Below the pieces are notes generated by a model. The model was not told the DNA's origin. It was given only the letters and a program-made list of their open reading frames with translations, and ran no database searches. From Gammaproteobacteria bacterium (GTDB lineage Bacteria; Pseudomonadota; Gammaproteobacteria; Pseudomonadales; Pseudohongiellaceae): a DNA stretch of 64,000 nucleotides. Location: NCBI GenBank assembly GCA_029245395.1, contig JAQWPL010000026.1, positions 110,044 to 174,043 on the forward strand, given 5' to 3'. Positions 46,731 through 55,417 of this stretch are shown here, one piece after another (position 1 is the stretch's first letter; each line of letters opens with the position of its first letter). Position numbers and translations under genes: made by a program.

Positions 46731-47426
46731 ATGAGTGATTATGGTTTCAGGACAGATGCTCAGGTAGCTGGTGGCATCAGAAGCCAGGAAACAATTCTGG
46801 CGACAAACAAGGTACTGAAAAATACCTACATATTGTTGTCTATGACTCTGTTATTCAGTGCGGCGACCGCTTCCGTTGCGATGATCTTGAACTTGCCCCA
46901 AGGTGCCGCTCTGATTCTTATGCTAGTCAGTTTTGGCCTGTTGTTCTGGGTGCATAAATCGGCAGATTCTGCGATGGGAATAGTCGCTATTTTTGCCTTT
47001 ACAGGCTGTCTAGGCGCTTCCCTTGGTCCTATGCTGAATTACTATGTTTCAGCAATTTCCAATGGCCCACAACTCATTATGCAGGCACTGGGTGGTACTG
47101 GTCTTATCTTCCTCTCATTGTCCGGCTATGTTCTGACCACACGGAAGGATTTTTCCTTTATGCGAGGATTTCTCTTCATTGGTCTGATAATTGTTGTTAT
47201 AGCTATGCTGGCCAATTTATTCCTGCAGATACCTGCGCTGTCCCTGGCGTTGTCTTCAGCAGTTATCCTTATCATGTCCGGGTTGATCCTGTTTGATACC
47301 AGCCGCATTATTCATGGTGGTGAAACCAATTACATCAGGGCGACGGTTGGACTTTACTTAAATATTTACAATATTTTTATACACCTGCTGCATCTGCTTG
47401 CTGTACTTACTGGCGGCAAGGACTGA
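46731..47426 (+). CDS. yccA: Bax inhibitor-1/YccA family inner-membrane protein
   Basis: A 231-aa protein with seven hydrophobic segments and the BI-1 family segment DTSRIIHGGETNYIRATV near residues 190-207. E. coli YccA (219 aa) is a substrate and modulator of the membrane protease FtsH. The N-terminal charged region of about 25 residues is the part recognised by FtsH in E. coli. It precedes tusDCBE, as in Pseudomonas, but a terminator separates it from tusD. Confidence 0.92.
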   Translation: MSDYGFRTDAQVAGGIRSQETILATNKVLKNTYILLSMTLLFSAATASVAMILNLPQGAALILMLVSFGLLFWVHKSADSAMGIVAIFAFTGCLGASLGPMLNYYVSAISNGPQLIMQALGGTGLIFLSLSGYVLTTRKDFSFMRGFLFIGLIIVVIAMLANLFLQIPALSLALSSAVILIMSGLILFDTSRIIHGGETNYIRATVGLYLNIYNIFIHLLHLLAVLTGGKD

Positions 47427-47484
47427 GCAAGGACTAAAGTAGACTGGTAGGAACTAATAGGGAAATAGCTCCCTGACACTTATT

Positions 47485-47517
47485 AAAAAGCCCTGCAGAT
47501 TCTGTAGGGCTTTTTTA
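47485..47517 (+). terminator. Rho-independent terminator after yccA
   Basis: AAAAAGCCCTGCAGA and TCTGTAGGGCTTTTTT pair as a stem with one G-T step and a T run. It separates yccA from tusD. Confidence 0.85.
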
Positions 47518-47537
47518 TTTACACCTTTCAATACACG

Positions 47538-47930
47538 ATGAAATTTACTCTGGTCATCAATGGCGCTCCCTGGTCTTCACCTTCCGCGCATACAGCATTG
47601 AAATTTGCTGAAACGGCGCTGTCCTCCGGCCATGAAATTTATCGCCTGTTTTTTTACCAGGATGGTGTTGGCAATGCATCGAGATATTGCGTGGTTCCTC
47701 AGGATGAAGAAGATATTCCTGCCCGCTGGGAGACCTTAATAACCACTCACGGCATTGATGCTGTTGTGTGTGCAGCCTCAGCACTTAAACATGGTGTTCT
47801 TGATACTGACGAATCAGAGCGTTATGACAAGGAAGGCGCCAACTTGCGATCTGGTTTTACGGTAAGTGGCCTTGGCCAGTTTATTGATGCGGCTACGCAA
47901 TCAGATCGCGTGGTCAGCTTTGTAAATTAG
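47538..47930 (+). CDS. tusD: Sulfurtransferase complex subunit TusD
   Basis: A 130-aa DsrE-type protein, part of the TusBCD complex that relays sulfur from TusA to TusE for 2-thiouridine formation at tRNA position 34. The active cysteine is in VVCAASALKHGV near residue 78, where E. coli TusD has C78. FYQDGVGNAS near residue 35 is also family-typical. It starts the tusDCBE run. Confidence 0.93.
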   Translation: MKFTLVINGAPWSSPSAHTALKFAETALSSGHEIYRLFFYQDGVGNASRYCVVPQDEEDIPARWETLITTHGIDAVVCAASALKHGVLDTDESERYDKEGANLRSGFTVSGLGQFIDAATQSDRVVSFVN

Positions 47931-47941
47931 CTTATCCTGTT

Positions 47942-48307
47942 ATGTCATCCGTCCAGTCATATCTCATTCTTACCCGCTCCTCTCCTTATGGCAGTCACAA
48001 ACCCAAGGCGGCACTTGATATGGCATTGACTGCTGCAGCATTCGAGCAGGAAGTATCGATAGTATTTCTGGATGATGGTGTTTTGCAATTGCTACCGAAC
48101 CAGGACACCGAATCAAGTAGCTTAAAAAATATGAGTAAGATGATTTCTGCACTAAAAATTTATGAAGTGAAACATGTCTACGTCCATATTCCTTCTGCAG
48201 AAAAAACCGGTTTAGATTTATCAGATGCCCCTAATGATGTTGAGACCATCACAGATAAATCCTTGCAAGACCTGGTAAGCAGCTCAGACCATATCATGGT
48301 GTTTTGA
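47942..48307 (+). CDS. tusC: Sulfurtransferase complex subunit TusC
   Basis: A 121-aa DsrF/DsrE-type subunit. RSSPYGSHKPKAALDMALTAAAFEQEVS, given here as its ends RSSPYGSHKPK and AAFEQEVS, followed by VFLDDGVLQLL, is the TusC pattern. It has no conserved active cysteine, consistent with a structural role. Its stop codon overlaps the tusB start by 4 bases. Confidence 0.9.
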   Translation: MSSVQSYLILTRSSPYGSHKPKAALDMALTAAAFEQEVSIVFLDDGVLQLLPNQDTESSSLKNMSKMISALKIYEVKHVYVHIPSAEKTGLDLSDAPNDVETITDKSLQDLVSSSDHIMVF

Positions 48308-48600
48308 TGATCCTGCATACTGTAAATAAAACAGGTGAGAGCCTGTCACGCTGTCTTAGCCTCGCATTACAGGGCGATGCTGTTTTGCTTATTGAGGACG
48401 GGGTTTATGCAGCCATGGACAATACTGCCAACCGTCAAACCTGGGAAGCAATACCTTCAAATTTGACCTGTTATGTTCTGGTCGAAGATTTGGCAGCCAG
48501 AGGGTTATCTGACAAAATGCTGCCGCAGGTTACTCCCGCTAATTGGACTTCATTCGTATCCCTGACTACTGAGTATGACAAAGTCATCAGTTGGGGATAG
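48304..48600 (+). CDS. tusB: Sulfurtransferase complex subunit TusB
   Basis: A 98-aa DsrH-like subunit starting MMILHTVNKTGESLSRCLSLA, close in length to E. coli TusB (95 aa). VLLIEDGVYAAM and YVLVEDLAARGL are characteristic. It overlaps tusC, and the tusE gene starts 20 bases after its stop, so the four genes form one transcript. Confidence 0.9.
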   Translation: MMILHTVNKTGESLSRCLSLALQGDAVLLIEDGVYAAMDNTANRQTWEAIPSNLTCYVLVEDLAARGLSDKMLPQVTPANWTSFVSLTTEYDKVISWG

Positions 48601-48620
48601 ATCACACACCTGAGTATGTC

Positions 48621-48959
48621 ATGACTCAAGAACTCGCACTGGCTGACATAAAGGTCTCCCTGGATAAGGAGGGTTACCTTGAAAACCTGGATGACTGGAG
48701 CCCTGAAGTCGCCACAGCCCTGGCTGCAAGAGAACAAATTGCTCTGACCAATGAGCATTGGGAAGTTATCCACCTGCTCAGGAATTTTTATGACGAACAT
48801 AATTTGTCTCCCATGATGCGAATCCTGGTAAAACAAATGAAGGAAAACTATGGCTTAACCAAAGGCAGCAGCCTCTATCTGATGCAACTGTTTCCCGAGT
48901 ATCCAGCCTTGAAAGCCAGTAAAATTGCCGGACTACCCAGATCTACAAACTGCCCTTGA
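48621..48959 (+). CDS. tusE: Sulfurtransferase TusE (DsrC family)
   Basis: The product from ATG 48621 is 112 aa and starts MTQELALADIKVSLDKEGYL, matching TusE alignment. An in-frame TTG at 48591 would add ten residues and lies inside tusB. EHWEVIHLLRNFYDEH and GSSLYLMQLFP are DsrC-family marks. The penultimate cysteine (C111, ending NCP) is the sulfur-accepting residue; the second DsrC cysteine found in sulfite reducers is absent (KASKIAGLP), so this is TusE, not DsrC. Confidence 0.93.
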   Translation: MTQELALADIKVSLDKEGYLENLDDWSPEVATALAAREQIALTNEHWEVIHLLRNFYDEHNLSPMMRILVKQMKENYGLTKGSSLYLMQLFPEYPALKASKIAGLPRSTNCP

Positions 48960-50362
48960 ATACCTCACCAAAGCCGCAGACGACTGGCAACAATTACAGT
49001 ATCCAGCCGTTGCCTTATGTAAGCACTCCTTATCCCCTATTTAAAAAAATAAGGCATCTTCCCTTGCCAGTATTACTTGCCAGTGGCAACGACCGGCGAC
49101 GCAATGACTCCCGCTTTGAATTTATTAGCGCTGCTCCCGACAAGATACTTAGAGCAAATGGAGATACCACCGTTATTGAATTTCTGGACGGTACAACACG
49201 GGTTAGTCACGGCAATCCGCTAGATATCCTCGCCGCTGAATTTCCATTAACCCCCAATAGCAAACCAGAAGAAGCTTTTCCTTTTACCGGGGGGGCCATT
49301 GGCTTCTTTGGATACGAATTACTCCATCTCTGGCATCGCATTGCAGCTAATCAACAGCGGGATATCGATTTGCCGGACATGCTGGTAGGGTTTTATTCGT
49401 GGGTACTGGTCATTGATCATCAGGAACAATGTTGCAACTTGATCATTCAAGATGATTGCCCAGACACCACCAGGCGTGCTGTAAAAGAGGCTTTTACTCA
49501 ATCCCGGGGGCAGACATCAGGTAAATTCAACCTGACTGGAAAATTCATTTCGAATTTTTCTCGCGACGAATATCAAAAGGCCTATCAACAGGTCATTGAT
49601 TACATTCATGCCGGGGATTGTTATCAGGTCAATCTGACACAACGGTTTAGCGCCCCCTGCTCTGGCGACCCTTGTACGGCCTTTACCCGATTACAAACTA
49701 TTGCCAAGGCACCCTTTGCCGCTTTTATGGAAGATGGAGAGCAAGCTGTGTTGTCTTTTTCGCCCGAGCGTTTTATTCAGGTCAAAGACTGTCAGGTCAT
49801 GACTCAACCCATCAAAGGCACCAGGCCACGCGATAGTGACCCAATCATCGATTTACATAATCGAACGGAGCTCGAAACCAGTCTTAAAGACCGGGCAGAG
49901 AATCTAATGATTGTAGATCTCATGAGAAATGATCTAGGACGTATCTGTTCCACAAGCAGTATCGCTGTGCCCGATTTATTCGAAACCCAGAGCTTTACCA
50001 ATGTGCATCATCTGGTGAGTACCATTACTGGCTCTTTAAAGAATGCCCAGGATGTGTTCGCTCTGCTTAAGGCAGGTTTTCCCGGGGGCTCAATTACAGG
50101 AACGCCGAAAATCCGGGCAATGGAAATAATTAACGAACTGGAAACGGTAATGCGGTCTGTTTATTGCGGCGCCTTTGCCTGGATTGATCTTACAGGGAAC
50201 ATGGACAGCAATATTTGTATTCGTACACTGGTCAAGGATAAAGGGTCCATTCATTGCTGGGGCGGAGGCGGTGTGGTAGCCGACTCTATTGGAGAGCAGG
50301 AATACCAGGAAACCCTGGACAAAATTTCCCTGTTTATGGACGCACTGAAAGCCGATTTTTAG
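48956..50362 (+). CDS. pabB: Aminodeoxychorismate synthase component I
   Basis: A 468-aa chorismate-utilising enzyme that, with PabA, makes 4-amino-4-deoxychorismate for folate. The PIKGT motif (TQPIKGTRPR) distinguishes PabB from TrpE (PIAGT). FSPERFI, ENLMIVDLMRNDLGR and GGSITGTPKIRAM are the other active-site elements. It starts with a TTG that overlaps the tusE stop, so it is coupled to the tus genes. pabC is separate, at 33846. Confidence 0.93.
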   Translation: MNTSPKPQTTGNNYSIQPLPYVSTPYPLFKKIRHLPLPVLLASGNDRRRNDSRFEFISAAPDKILRANGDTTVIEFLDGTTRVSHGNPLDILAAEFPLTPNSKPEEAFPFTGGAIGFFGYELLHLWHRIAANQQRDIDLPDMLVGFYSWVLVIDHQEQCCNLIIQDDCPDTTRRAVKEAFTQSRGQTSGKFNLTGKFISNFSRDEYQKAYQQVIDYIHAGDCYQVNLTQRFSAPCSGDPCTAFTRLQTIAKAPFAAFMEDGEQAVLSFSPERFIQVKDCQVMTQPIKGTRPRDSDPIIDLHNRTELETSLKDRAENLMIVDLMRNDLGRICSTSSIAVPDLFETQSFTNVHHLVSTITGSLKNAQDVFALLKAGFPGGSITGTPKIRAMEIINELETVMRSVYCGAFAWIDLTGNMDSNICIRTLVKDKGSIHCWGGGGVVADSIGEQEYQETLDKISLFMDALKADF

Positions 50363-50376
50363 CAAACACTGACTCC

Positions 50377-50958
50377 ATGCCAACTATTACTCTCAACACA
50401 TTGAAATCCCTGTCTGGCAGTCTGACCACTGAACACGGACTTGATCTGTACCGAGCTGAACATAGATTGGCGGCTGTTTTGATTCTTGTTTATCCGGGAA
50501 TTGAAGAGCCTCATATCATTCTGACCCGGCGCAGTGAGAACCTTTCTAATCATGCCGGACAGATCAGTTTTCCAGGGGGCATTATCGATCCTTCAGACCC
50601 TGACCCTGTATTTACGGCGTTGCGAGAAGCCCGCGAAGAAATTGCCCTGAAAGAAAACATGGTGGATGTCCTTGGCATCCTGGATGTTGCTCTACTTCCG
50701 TCAGGATTTGCAGTGGCCCCTGTGCTTGCTGTGGCAGAGCACCATCCTGAACTGCAGGCGAATCCGGAAGAAGTGGAAGAAATTTTTTCTATTCCCTTGT
50801 CTCTGGCATGCGATTTATCCCAATACAATCAGGATTACCTTATTCATGAGGGGCAGCGGCGGGACTTTTATGTGCTTAATTACGGGGACTATGCGATTTG
50901 GGGCGCGACAGCAAAAATGTTGAGATCTCTGGCTAAATTCATAGCCAAAACGTCATAA
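50377..50958 (+). CDS. CoA pyrophosphatase (Nudix family)
   Basis: The product is 193 aa from ATG 50377. A longer frame to 50254 runs inside pabB and is rejected. The Nudix box is GGIIDPSDPDPVFTALREAREEIAL (key residues G-G, E-R-x-x-E-E-I), with the NUDT7/CoA-type extension LTRRSENLSNHAGQISFPGG directly before it. This combination marks coenzyme A diphosphatases. It follows pabB by 14 bases and converges on thrH with a 6-base overlap. Confidence 0.87.
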   Translation: MPTITLNTLKSLSGSLTTEHGLDLYRAEHRLAAVLILVYPGIEEPHIILTRRSENLSNHAGQISFPGGIIDPSDPDPVFTALREAREEIALKENMVDVLGILDVALLPSGFAVAPVLAVAEHHPELQANPEEVEEIFSIPLSLACDLSQYNQDYLIHEGQRRDFYVLNYGDYAIWGATAKMLRSLAKFIAKTS

Positions 50959-51570
50959 TTCCAGGCTCCGTTCACTGGCAGTGATAAAAGACTGCTTCAG
51001 ATCTTCAAAACTGAATACTGCTGGAAACTGGGGAAACTCGGCAACTACATTGTCTGGTGCCATAAATAAAATACCAGCATCAGCTTCTGCCAGCATGGTG
51101 GTATCGTTGTAAGAGTCTCCTGCTGCAATGACCCGATAAGTCAGTGAATGAAATGCTTTTACTGCCTGTCGTTTCGGATCTTCCTGACGCAGTTTGTAAT
51201 CCACAACCCTGCCGTCTTCGGCAATTTCCAGGCGATGGCACAACAAGGCGGGATAACCCAACTGACGCATCAAAGGTTGGGAAAATTCATAAAAGGTATC
51301 TGAGAGGATGACTACCTGGAAACGTTCTCGCAGCCAGTCGATGAAATCTACCGCTCCTTCTAGCGGCGTAAGTGTTGCAATAACTTCCTGAATTTCCCTG
51401 AGACCAAGCCCTTGCTCATCCAGTATCTTCAGGCGCTGCTGCATCAACTGATTGTAATCAGGGATGTCTCTGGTGGTGGCTCGCAGGGCATCAATCCCTG
51501 TTTTTTCCGCAAAATTGATCCAGATTTCGGGAATCAGGACCCCTTCGAGGTCGAGGCAGGCTATTTCCAA
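50953..51570 (-). CDS. thrH: Phosphoserine phosphatase / homoserine phosphotransferase ThrH
   Basis: A 205-aa HAD-superfamily enzyme. The catalytic motif is CLDLEGVLIPEIW (DLEG in place of DxD), then ILSDTFYEF and GDSYNDTTMLAEAD. These are the ThrH signatures known from Pseudomonas aeruginosa, where it can phosphorylate homoserine and dephosphorylate phosphoserine. Presence of ThrH often accompanies lack of the usual ThrB. No thr genes are in the window. Confidence 0.92.
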   Translation of the reverse strand: MEIACLDLEGVLIPEIWINFAEKTGIDALRATTRDIPDYNQLMQQRLKILDEQGLGLREIQEVIATLTPLEGAVDFIDWLRERFQVVILSDTFYEFSQPLMRQLGYPALLCHRLEIAEDGRVVDYKLRQEDPKRQAVKAFHSLTYRVIAAGDSYNDTTMLAEADAGILFMAPDNVVAEFPQFPAVFSFEDLKQSFITASERSLEL

Positions 51571-51909
51571 GGCAGGCTCCTAATTAAACGATGCAACAGT
51601 AAAACTGCCTATTTGAGACGACTTAACTAACAGAGTCCAAAGTCAGTAATTTACTTCATGCTTTGAAGAGCGCCATTTTCCCTGTTTCACGAGAACCTTG
51701 CAATAAGCCAATATAAAGAAACACAGAACTGAATAAATCAGAACAAACCACAATATCTAGTAGTTGAAATGAACAAAGACCCCATATTTAGCGATTTTCA
51801 TCTTTTCAAAGAATGTAAGTTATTAATTTCAAAGGTATTTTTCACGTGGAACCTGAGATAATAAACTGATCAAGTTTATCGGCTAAGTACCTGTTAAATT
51901 GGCGATTTA
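51571..51909. other. Gene-free AT-rich region between thrH and cysH
   Basis: There are 339 bases without a credible gene. AT-rich stretches near 51780-51860 could hold a cysH promoter and an activator site, as CysB-type control would predict, but I do not see a site I can support. Confidence 0.4.
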
Positions 51910-52725
51910 ATGTCACAGGCAAGCGTTGTACAATGCCCCCTCTTTAAGACCGATGTAATCCAAATTATGGCTCTGAGTGCTGATCGAATTGCTGAACTTA
52001 CTCTGGAATTCGCTGAAAAAGAACCTAAATATATTATTAACTATGCTCTGCAAGAGTTTGATAATATTTCAGTTTCTTTTAGTGGCGCTGAAGATGTGCT
52101 GTTAATTGAGCTGGCTTCCAAGGTAGCTAGGAAGTTGGATAAAACAGTCTCTGTGTTTACTCTGGATACGGGCCGATTGCATCCTGAGACCTACCAATTT
52201 ATTGATAAAGTCAGAGCACATTACGGAATTGTTATTGATGTCATGCACCCGGATGCAGACAGCCTGGAGACATTTGTACGAGAAAAAGGCCTGTTCAGTT
52301 TCTATGAGACAGATCACCATGAATGCTGCGGTATACGTAAAACTGAGCCTCTGAAACGGAAACTTGCCACGCTCGATGCCTGGATAACCGGTCAGCGCAA
52401 GGATCAAAGTCCCAGTACGCGAAATCAGGTCCCTGTGATTGAAATGGACCCTACATTTTCTAGCCCGAATAAGCCTTTGATCAAATTCAACCCCCTGGCC
52501 AACTGGTCATCCAAACAGGTCTGGGAAACTATCCGCATGTTTGATGTACCTTACAATACGCTCCACGATCGCGGCTATATCAGTATCGGCTGCGAACCCT
52601 GTACACGCCCTGTTGGTCCTAATCAGCATGAACGTGAAGGTCGCTGGTGGTGGGAGGAAGCCACAGCTAAAGAATGTGGGTTGCACCAGGGTAACGTCAT
52701 TGTCAGCGATGCTGACGGTGAATGA
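51910..52725 (+). CDS. cysH: Adenylyl-/phosphoadenylyl-sulfate reductase with 4Fe-4S cluster
   Basis: A 271-aa thioredoxin-dependent reductase that converts activated sulfate to sulfite in assimilation. The nucleotide site [14 protein letters not shown] is at 54-67. The paired cysteines C139-C140 in [12 protein letters not shown] with C228 and C231 in IGCEPCTRP are the 4Fe-4S ligands of the APS-reductase type. E. coli CysH lacks them. The nucleophilic C-terminal cysteine is in KECGLHQG. The start at 51910 is less certain; ATG 51967 ([11 protein letters not shown]) is an option. A TauE/SafE exporter gene follows. Confidence 0.9.
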   Translation: MSQASVVQCPLFKTDVIQIMALSADRIAELTLEFAEKEPKYIINYALQEFDNISVSFSGAEDVLLIELASKVARKLDKTVSVFTLDTGRLHPETYQFIDKVRAHYGIVIDVMHPDADSLETFVREKGLFSFYETDHHECCGIRKTEPLKRKLATLDAWITGQRKDQSPSTRNQVPVIEMDPTFSSPNKPLIKFNPLANWSSKQVWETIRMFDVPYNTLHDRGYISIGCEPCTRPVGPNQHEREGRWWWEEATAKECGLHQGNVIVSDADGE

Positions 52726-52793
52726 TTCCTCTTTTTCACCGGATTCTTACAGTTCTTGAATATACCCTCTTCTAACTGGAGCCGACTCCTTTC

Positions 52794-53624
52794 ATGTTTG
52801 ATTTGATACTCCTGATTTTTTCGGGGGCTCTTGTGGGCTTTGCCATTGGGCTGACCGGTGTTGGCGGCGGCTCGCTGATGACTCCGATTTTGTTATTGTT
52901 GGGCTACCCGGCTCCTGTGGCTATTGGCACTGACCTGCTCTACGCAGCAATAACCAAAAGCAGTGGCGTGGTCTTTCATCATCGCAAAAGCAATGTGAAT
53001 TGGAAGGTCATGCTGATGTTGGCTGCTGGCAGTATTCCAGTTTCAATAGGGCTAACGCTGATGGTCATGAGGAATGGCATAAGCGATAGTGAACAATATG
53101 AATCACTCCTGACCTCCTTCCTGGGCGTCATGCTGATCATCACAGCTCTGGTCATTGCTTTTCAGAAGCATATTCAGCGACGAATAAGCCCTGTAGACGA
53201 CAATACAGAAAGCCATATGGATGAGTATGAGCTTGAACCTGCTTTTACACGGTTTTCACATAAACACACCGCCCTGATGACCTTCATACTTGGACTGGTG
53301 CTGGGATTTTGTGTAACTATGGCTTCGGTAGGCGCAGGTGCAATTGGTGCGGCAATTTTGTTCCTGCTTTACCCTCACTGGAAAGCCACCACTGTAGTCG
53401 GCACAGGAATTGCCCACGCAGTACCTCTCACGCTTGTCGCAGGACTGGGTTATCTCGCCAATGATCTGGTAGATATGAGGCTTCTGGGGAGTTTGCTGAT
53501 TGGATCACTACCGGGTATTTATCTGGGCACCCATGTAGGCTCACTGTTTCCTGACAAGATCATGCGAGGGATTCTGATTTTGGCCCTGCTCTTACTCGGC
53601 CTCTATTTTACGTTATTTCACTGA
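52794..53624 (+). CDS. Sulfite exporter TauE/SafE family permease
   Basis: A 276-aa membrane protein with about eight hydrophobic helices and the two family repeats LTGVGGGSLMTPILLLLGYP and SVGAGAIGAAILFLLYPHWKATTVVGTGIAHA (given as its first part). Members export sulfite, sulfoacetate or other organosulfonates. Its place right after cysH supports a role in sulfite or sulfur-anion transport, which is inferred. The hydrophilic loop (residues about 120-155) is longer than usual. Confidence 0.88.
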   Translation: MFDLILLIFSGALVGFAIGLTGVGGGSLMTPILLLLGYPAPVAIGTDLLYAAITKSSGVVFHHRKSNVNWKVMLMLAAGSIPVSIGLTLMVMRNGISDSEQYESLLTSFLGVMLIITALVIAFQKHIQRRISPVDDNTESHMDEYELEPAFTRFSHKHTALMTFILGLVLGFCVTMASVGAGAIGAAILFLLYPHWKATTVVGTGIAHAVPLTLVAGLGYLANDLVDMRLLGSLLIGSLPGIYLGTHVGSLFPDKIMRGILILALLLLGLYFTLFH

Positions 53625-53638
53625 GCTCTAACTAAGCT

Positions 53639-54553
53639 CTAGGAAGATCCTTCTGCCAACTGATTAGCAATCCCGTGTGGTACATGACCCGTTGCTACAT
53701 GCTCCCGAGTTGACTCGCAGTGCCCTTCCTGGTCATCAAAAAATACATCTGCATCATAGGCTCGCAGAAAAGCGCCCTTGTCTTCTCCACCGAGAAACAA
53801 AGACTCGTCTATATTGATATTCCAATCCCGCAGGGTGCGAACTACGCGTTCATGAGCGGGCGCAGCCCTTGCCGTTACCAGGCAGGTCCGAATAGGCGAA
53901 TCGTCAGGCCCAAATTCATGCTGCAGCATTTGCAGGGCAGCAAGGAAGTCTTTGAAGGGCCCACCCGTTAATGGCATCTTGGCTGCTTTCCTTTCACTTC
54001 GAGCAAAGGCTTCCAGGCCTTTGGTTTTATATATTTTTTCAGCTTCATCCGAAAACAACACCGCATCGCCATCAAAAGCAAAACGCAATTTTTCATCGTC
54101 TACATTGGCTTGTTTTGAGTTCAAAATAGTTGCCGCCGCTATACCATTTTCCAGTGCCATCCGGACATCCTGACCATCTGTAGACAAAAAGAGATGTGAA
54201 TTAAAAGCTGAAATATAACGGTAAGGGCTGGAGCCACTGCAAAAAGCGGCTTTCTGGATCTCCAGATGATGGTGCTCGATGGAATTGAAAATGCGTAATC
54301 CAGTGTCTGCCGAATTGCGGGACAGTAAAATGACTTCTACACGTTGTTTACCGATCAGAGAATTAAGATTAAGGAGTTTTTTAACCAGGTGGAAAGCATC
54401 CCCTGGTTCAAGTACCTCATCTTCATATTCTATCTGGTAGCGTCTGTAAGCTTCAACCCCTTCTTCAACGTAAATTTTATGACTGTCATCCAGGTTAAAA
54501 AGAGCACGTGAGGATATAGCGACAATGAGTTTTTCTGTTGAAGGGTCTACCAT
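53639..54553 (-). CDS. 5'-nucleotidase (cytosolic NT5C1-like family)
   Basis: A 304-aa HAD-type 5'-nucleotidase similar to the bacterial members of the cytosolic 5'-nucleotidase 1A family. LIVAISSRALFNLDDSHKIY at the start carries the nucleophile region. VEVILLSRNSADTGLRIF, AFDGDAVLFSDEAEKIY and AYDADVFFDDQEGHC provide the other motifs. It should hydrolyse nucleoside monophosphates, with AMP- or IMP-type substrates likely by family. It lies tail to tail with the TauE-type gene. Confidence 0.85.
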   Translation of the reverse strand: MVDPSTEKLIVAISSRALFNLDDSHKIYVEEGVEAYRRYQIEYEDEVLEPGDAFHLVKKLLNLNSLIGKQRVEVILLSRNSADTGLRIFNSIEHHHLEIQKAAFCSGSSPYRYISAFNSHLFLSTDGQDVRMALENGIAAATILNSKQANVDDEKLRFAFDGDAVLFSDEAEKIYKTKGLEAFARSERKAAKMPLTGGPFKDFLAALQMLQHEFGPDDSPIRTCLVTARAAPAHERVVRTLRDWNINIDESLFLGGEDKGAFLRAYDADVFFDDQEGHCESTREHVATGHVPHGIANQLAEGSS

Positions 54554-54599
54554 GGAGGTATTTTAACGTATTAGACACTCGAACTGGCAGAATATGTTG

Positions 54600-55229
54600 T
54601 TAGCCGCAACTGATACCTGTACCGCCAAGACCGCAATATCCGCCAGGATTCTTTGCCAGATATTGTTGGTGACAGGCTTCTGCATAGTAGAATAACTCTA
54701 ATGCTTTTATTTCTGTCGTAATTGAACCGTATCCCGCAGCATCCAGCTTTGTCTGGAAGTTTTCCCGGCTAAGCGCAGCTTCCTCCTCCTGGGTTGTATC
54801 CTCAGTATAAATACACGATCGATATTGTGTGCCGCAATCATTGCCTTGCTGCATACCCTGAGTGGGATTGTGTGACTCCCAAAAAGCAGTCAATAGTTCG
54901 CCATAGCTGAGTTTATCCGGGTCAAAAATGATCAAGACAACCTCAGTATGCCCCGTCAGACCACTGCACACTTCTTCGTAGGTCGGGTTCGGCGTGTAAC
55001 CTCCTGCATAGCCTACGGCGGTTGAATAGACACCCGGCATAGTCCAGAAACGTCGTTCTGCACCCCAGAAACAACCGAGACCAAACACCGCCTGGGACAG
55101 ATTATCTGGGAACGGTTCCATCATGGGATTCCCTGTTACGAAATGCTCCCCCTGGACAGGTATGGCCGATTCCCTACCCGGTAAGGCATTTTCCTGTGAT
55201 ACCATTGTGCCCTTATCCAGCAATGTCAT
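54600..55229 (-). CDS. msrA: Peptide-methionine (S)-S-oxide reductase
   Basis: A 209-aa repair enzyme that reduces methionine-S-sulfoxide. The nucleophile is C53 in [13 protein letters not shown]; the recycling cysteines are C199 and C208 in NPGGYCG and ISCG, as in E. coli MsrA (C52, C199, C207). The N-terminal 45 residues match the long E. coli type rather than the short form. No msrB is present. Confidence 0.96.
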   Translation of the reverse strand: MTLLDKGTMVSQENALPGRESAIPVQGEHFVTGNPMMEPFPDNLSQAVFGLGCFWGAERRFWTMPGVYSTAVGYAGGYTPNPTYEEVCSGLTGHTEVVLIIFDPDKLSYGELLTAFWESHNPTQGMQQGNDCGTQYRSCIYTEDTTQEEEAALSRENFQTKLDAAGYGSITTEIKALELFYYAEACHQQYLAKNPGGYCGLGGTGISCG

Positions 55230-55417
55230 AACAATCTCTCGTAAAATGTTGAATTACAGGAATTTTTCCTATTGAGACATACTTGCCCAAACAGCATAGT
55301 AACGTCATCTTAATAGGCAGATAACTGAATGGAAAGGTCGATTCAATAAGTTATTGTTCGCAGAAATTTCTTTCAGTTAGAATTTAAAACTGCCCCAGAG
55401 TCAGGAAGCTAACAAAG

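Noticed and set aside
50254..50376. Upstream extension of the Nudix gene within pabB
   Set aside because: It is an out-of-frame reading of pabB; the ATG at 50377 starts right after the pabB stop.
51774..51880. Short open frame before cysH starting near 51770
   Set aside because: About 30 codons, AT-rich, no ribosome site and no recognisable features.
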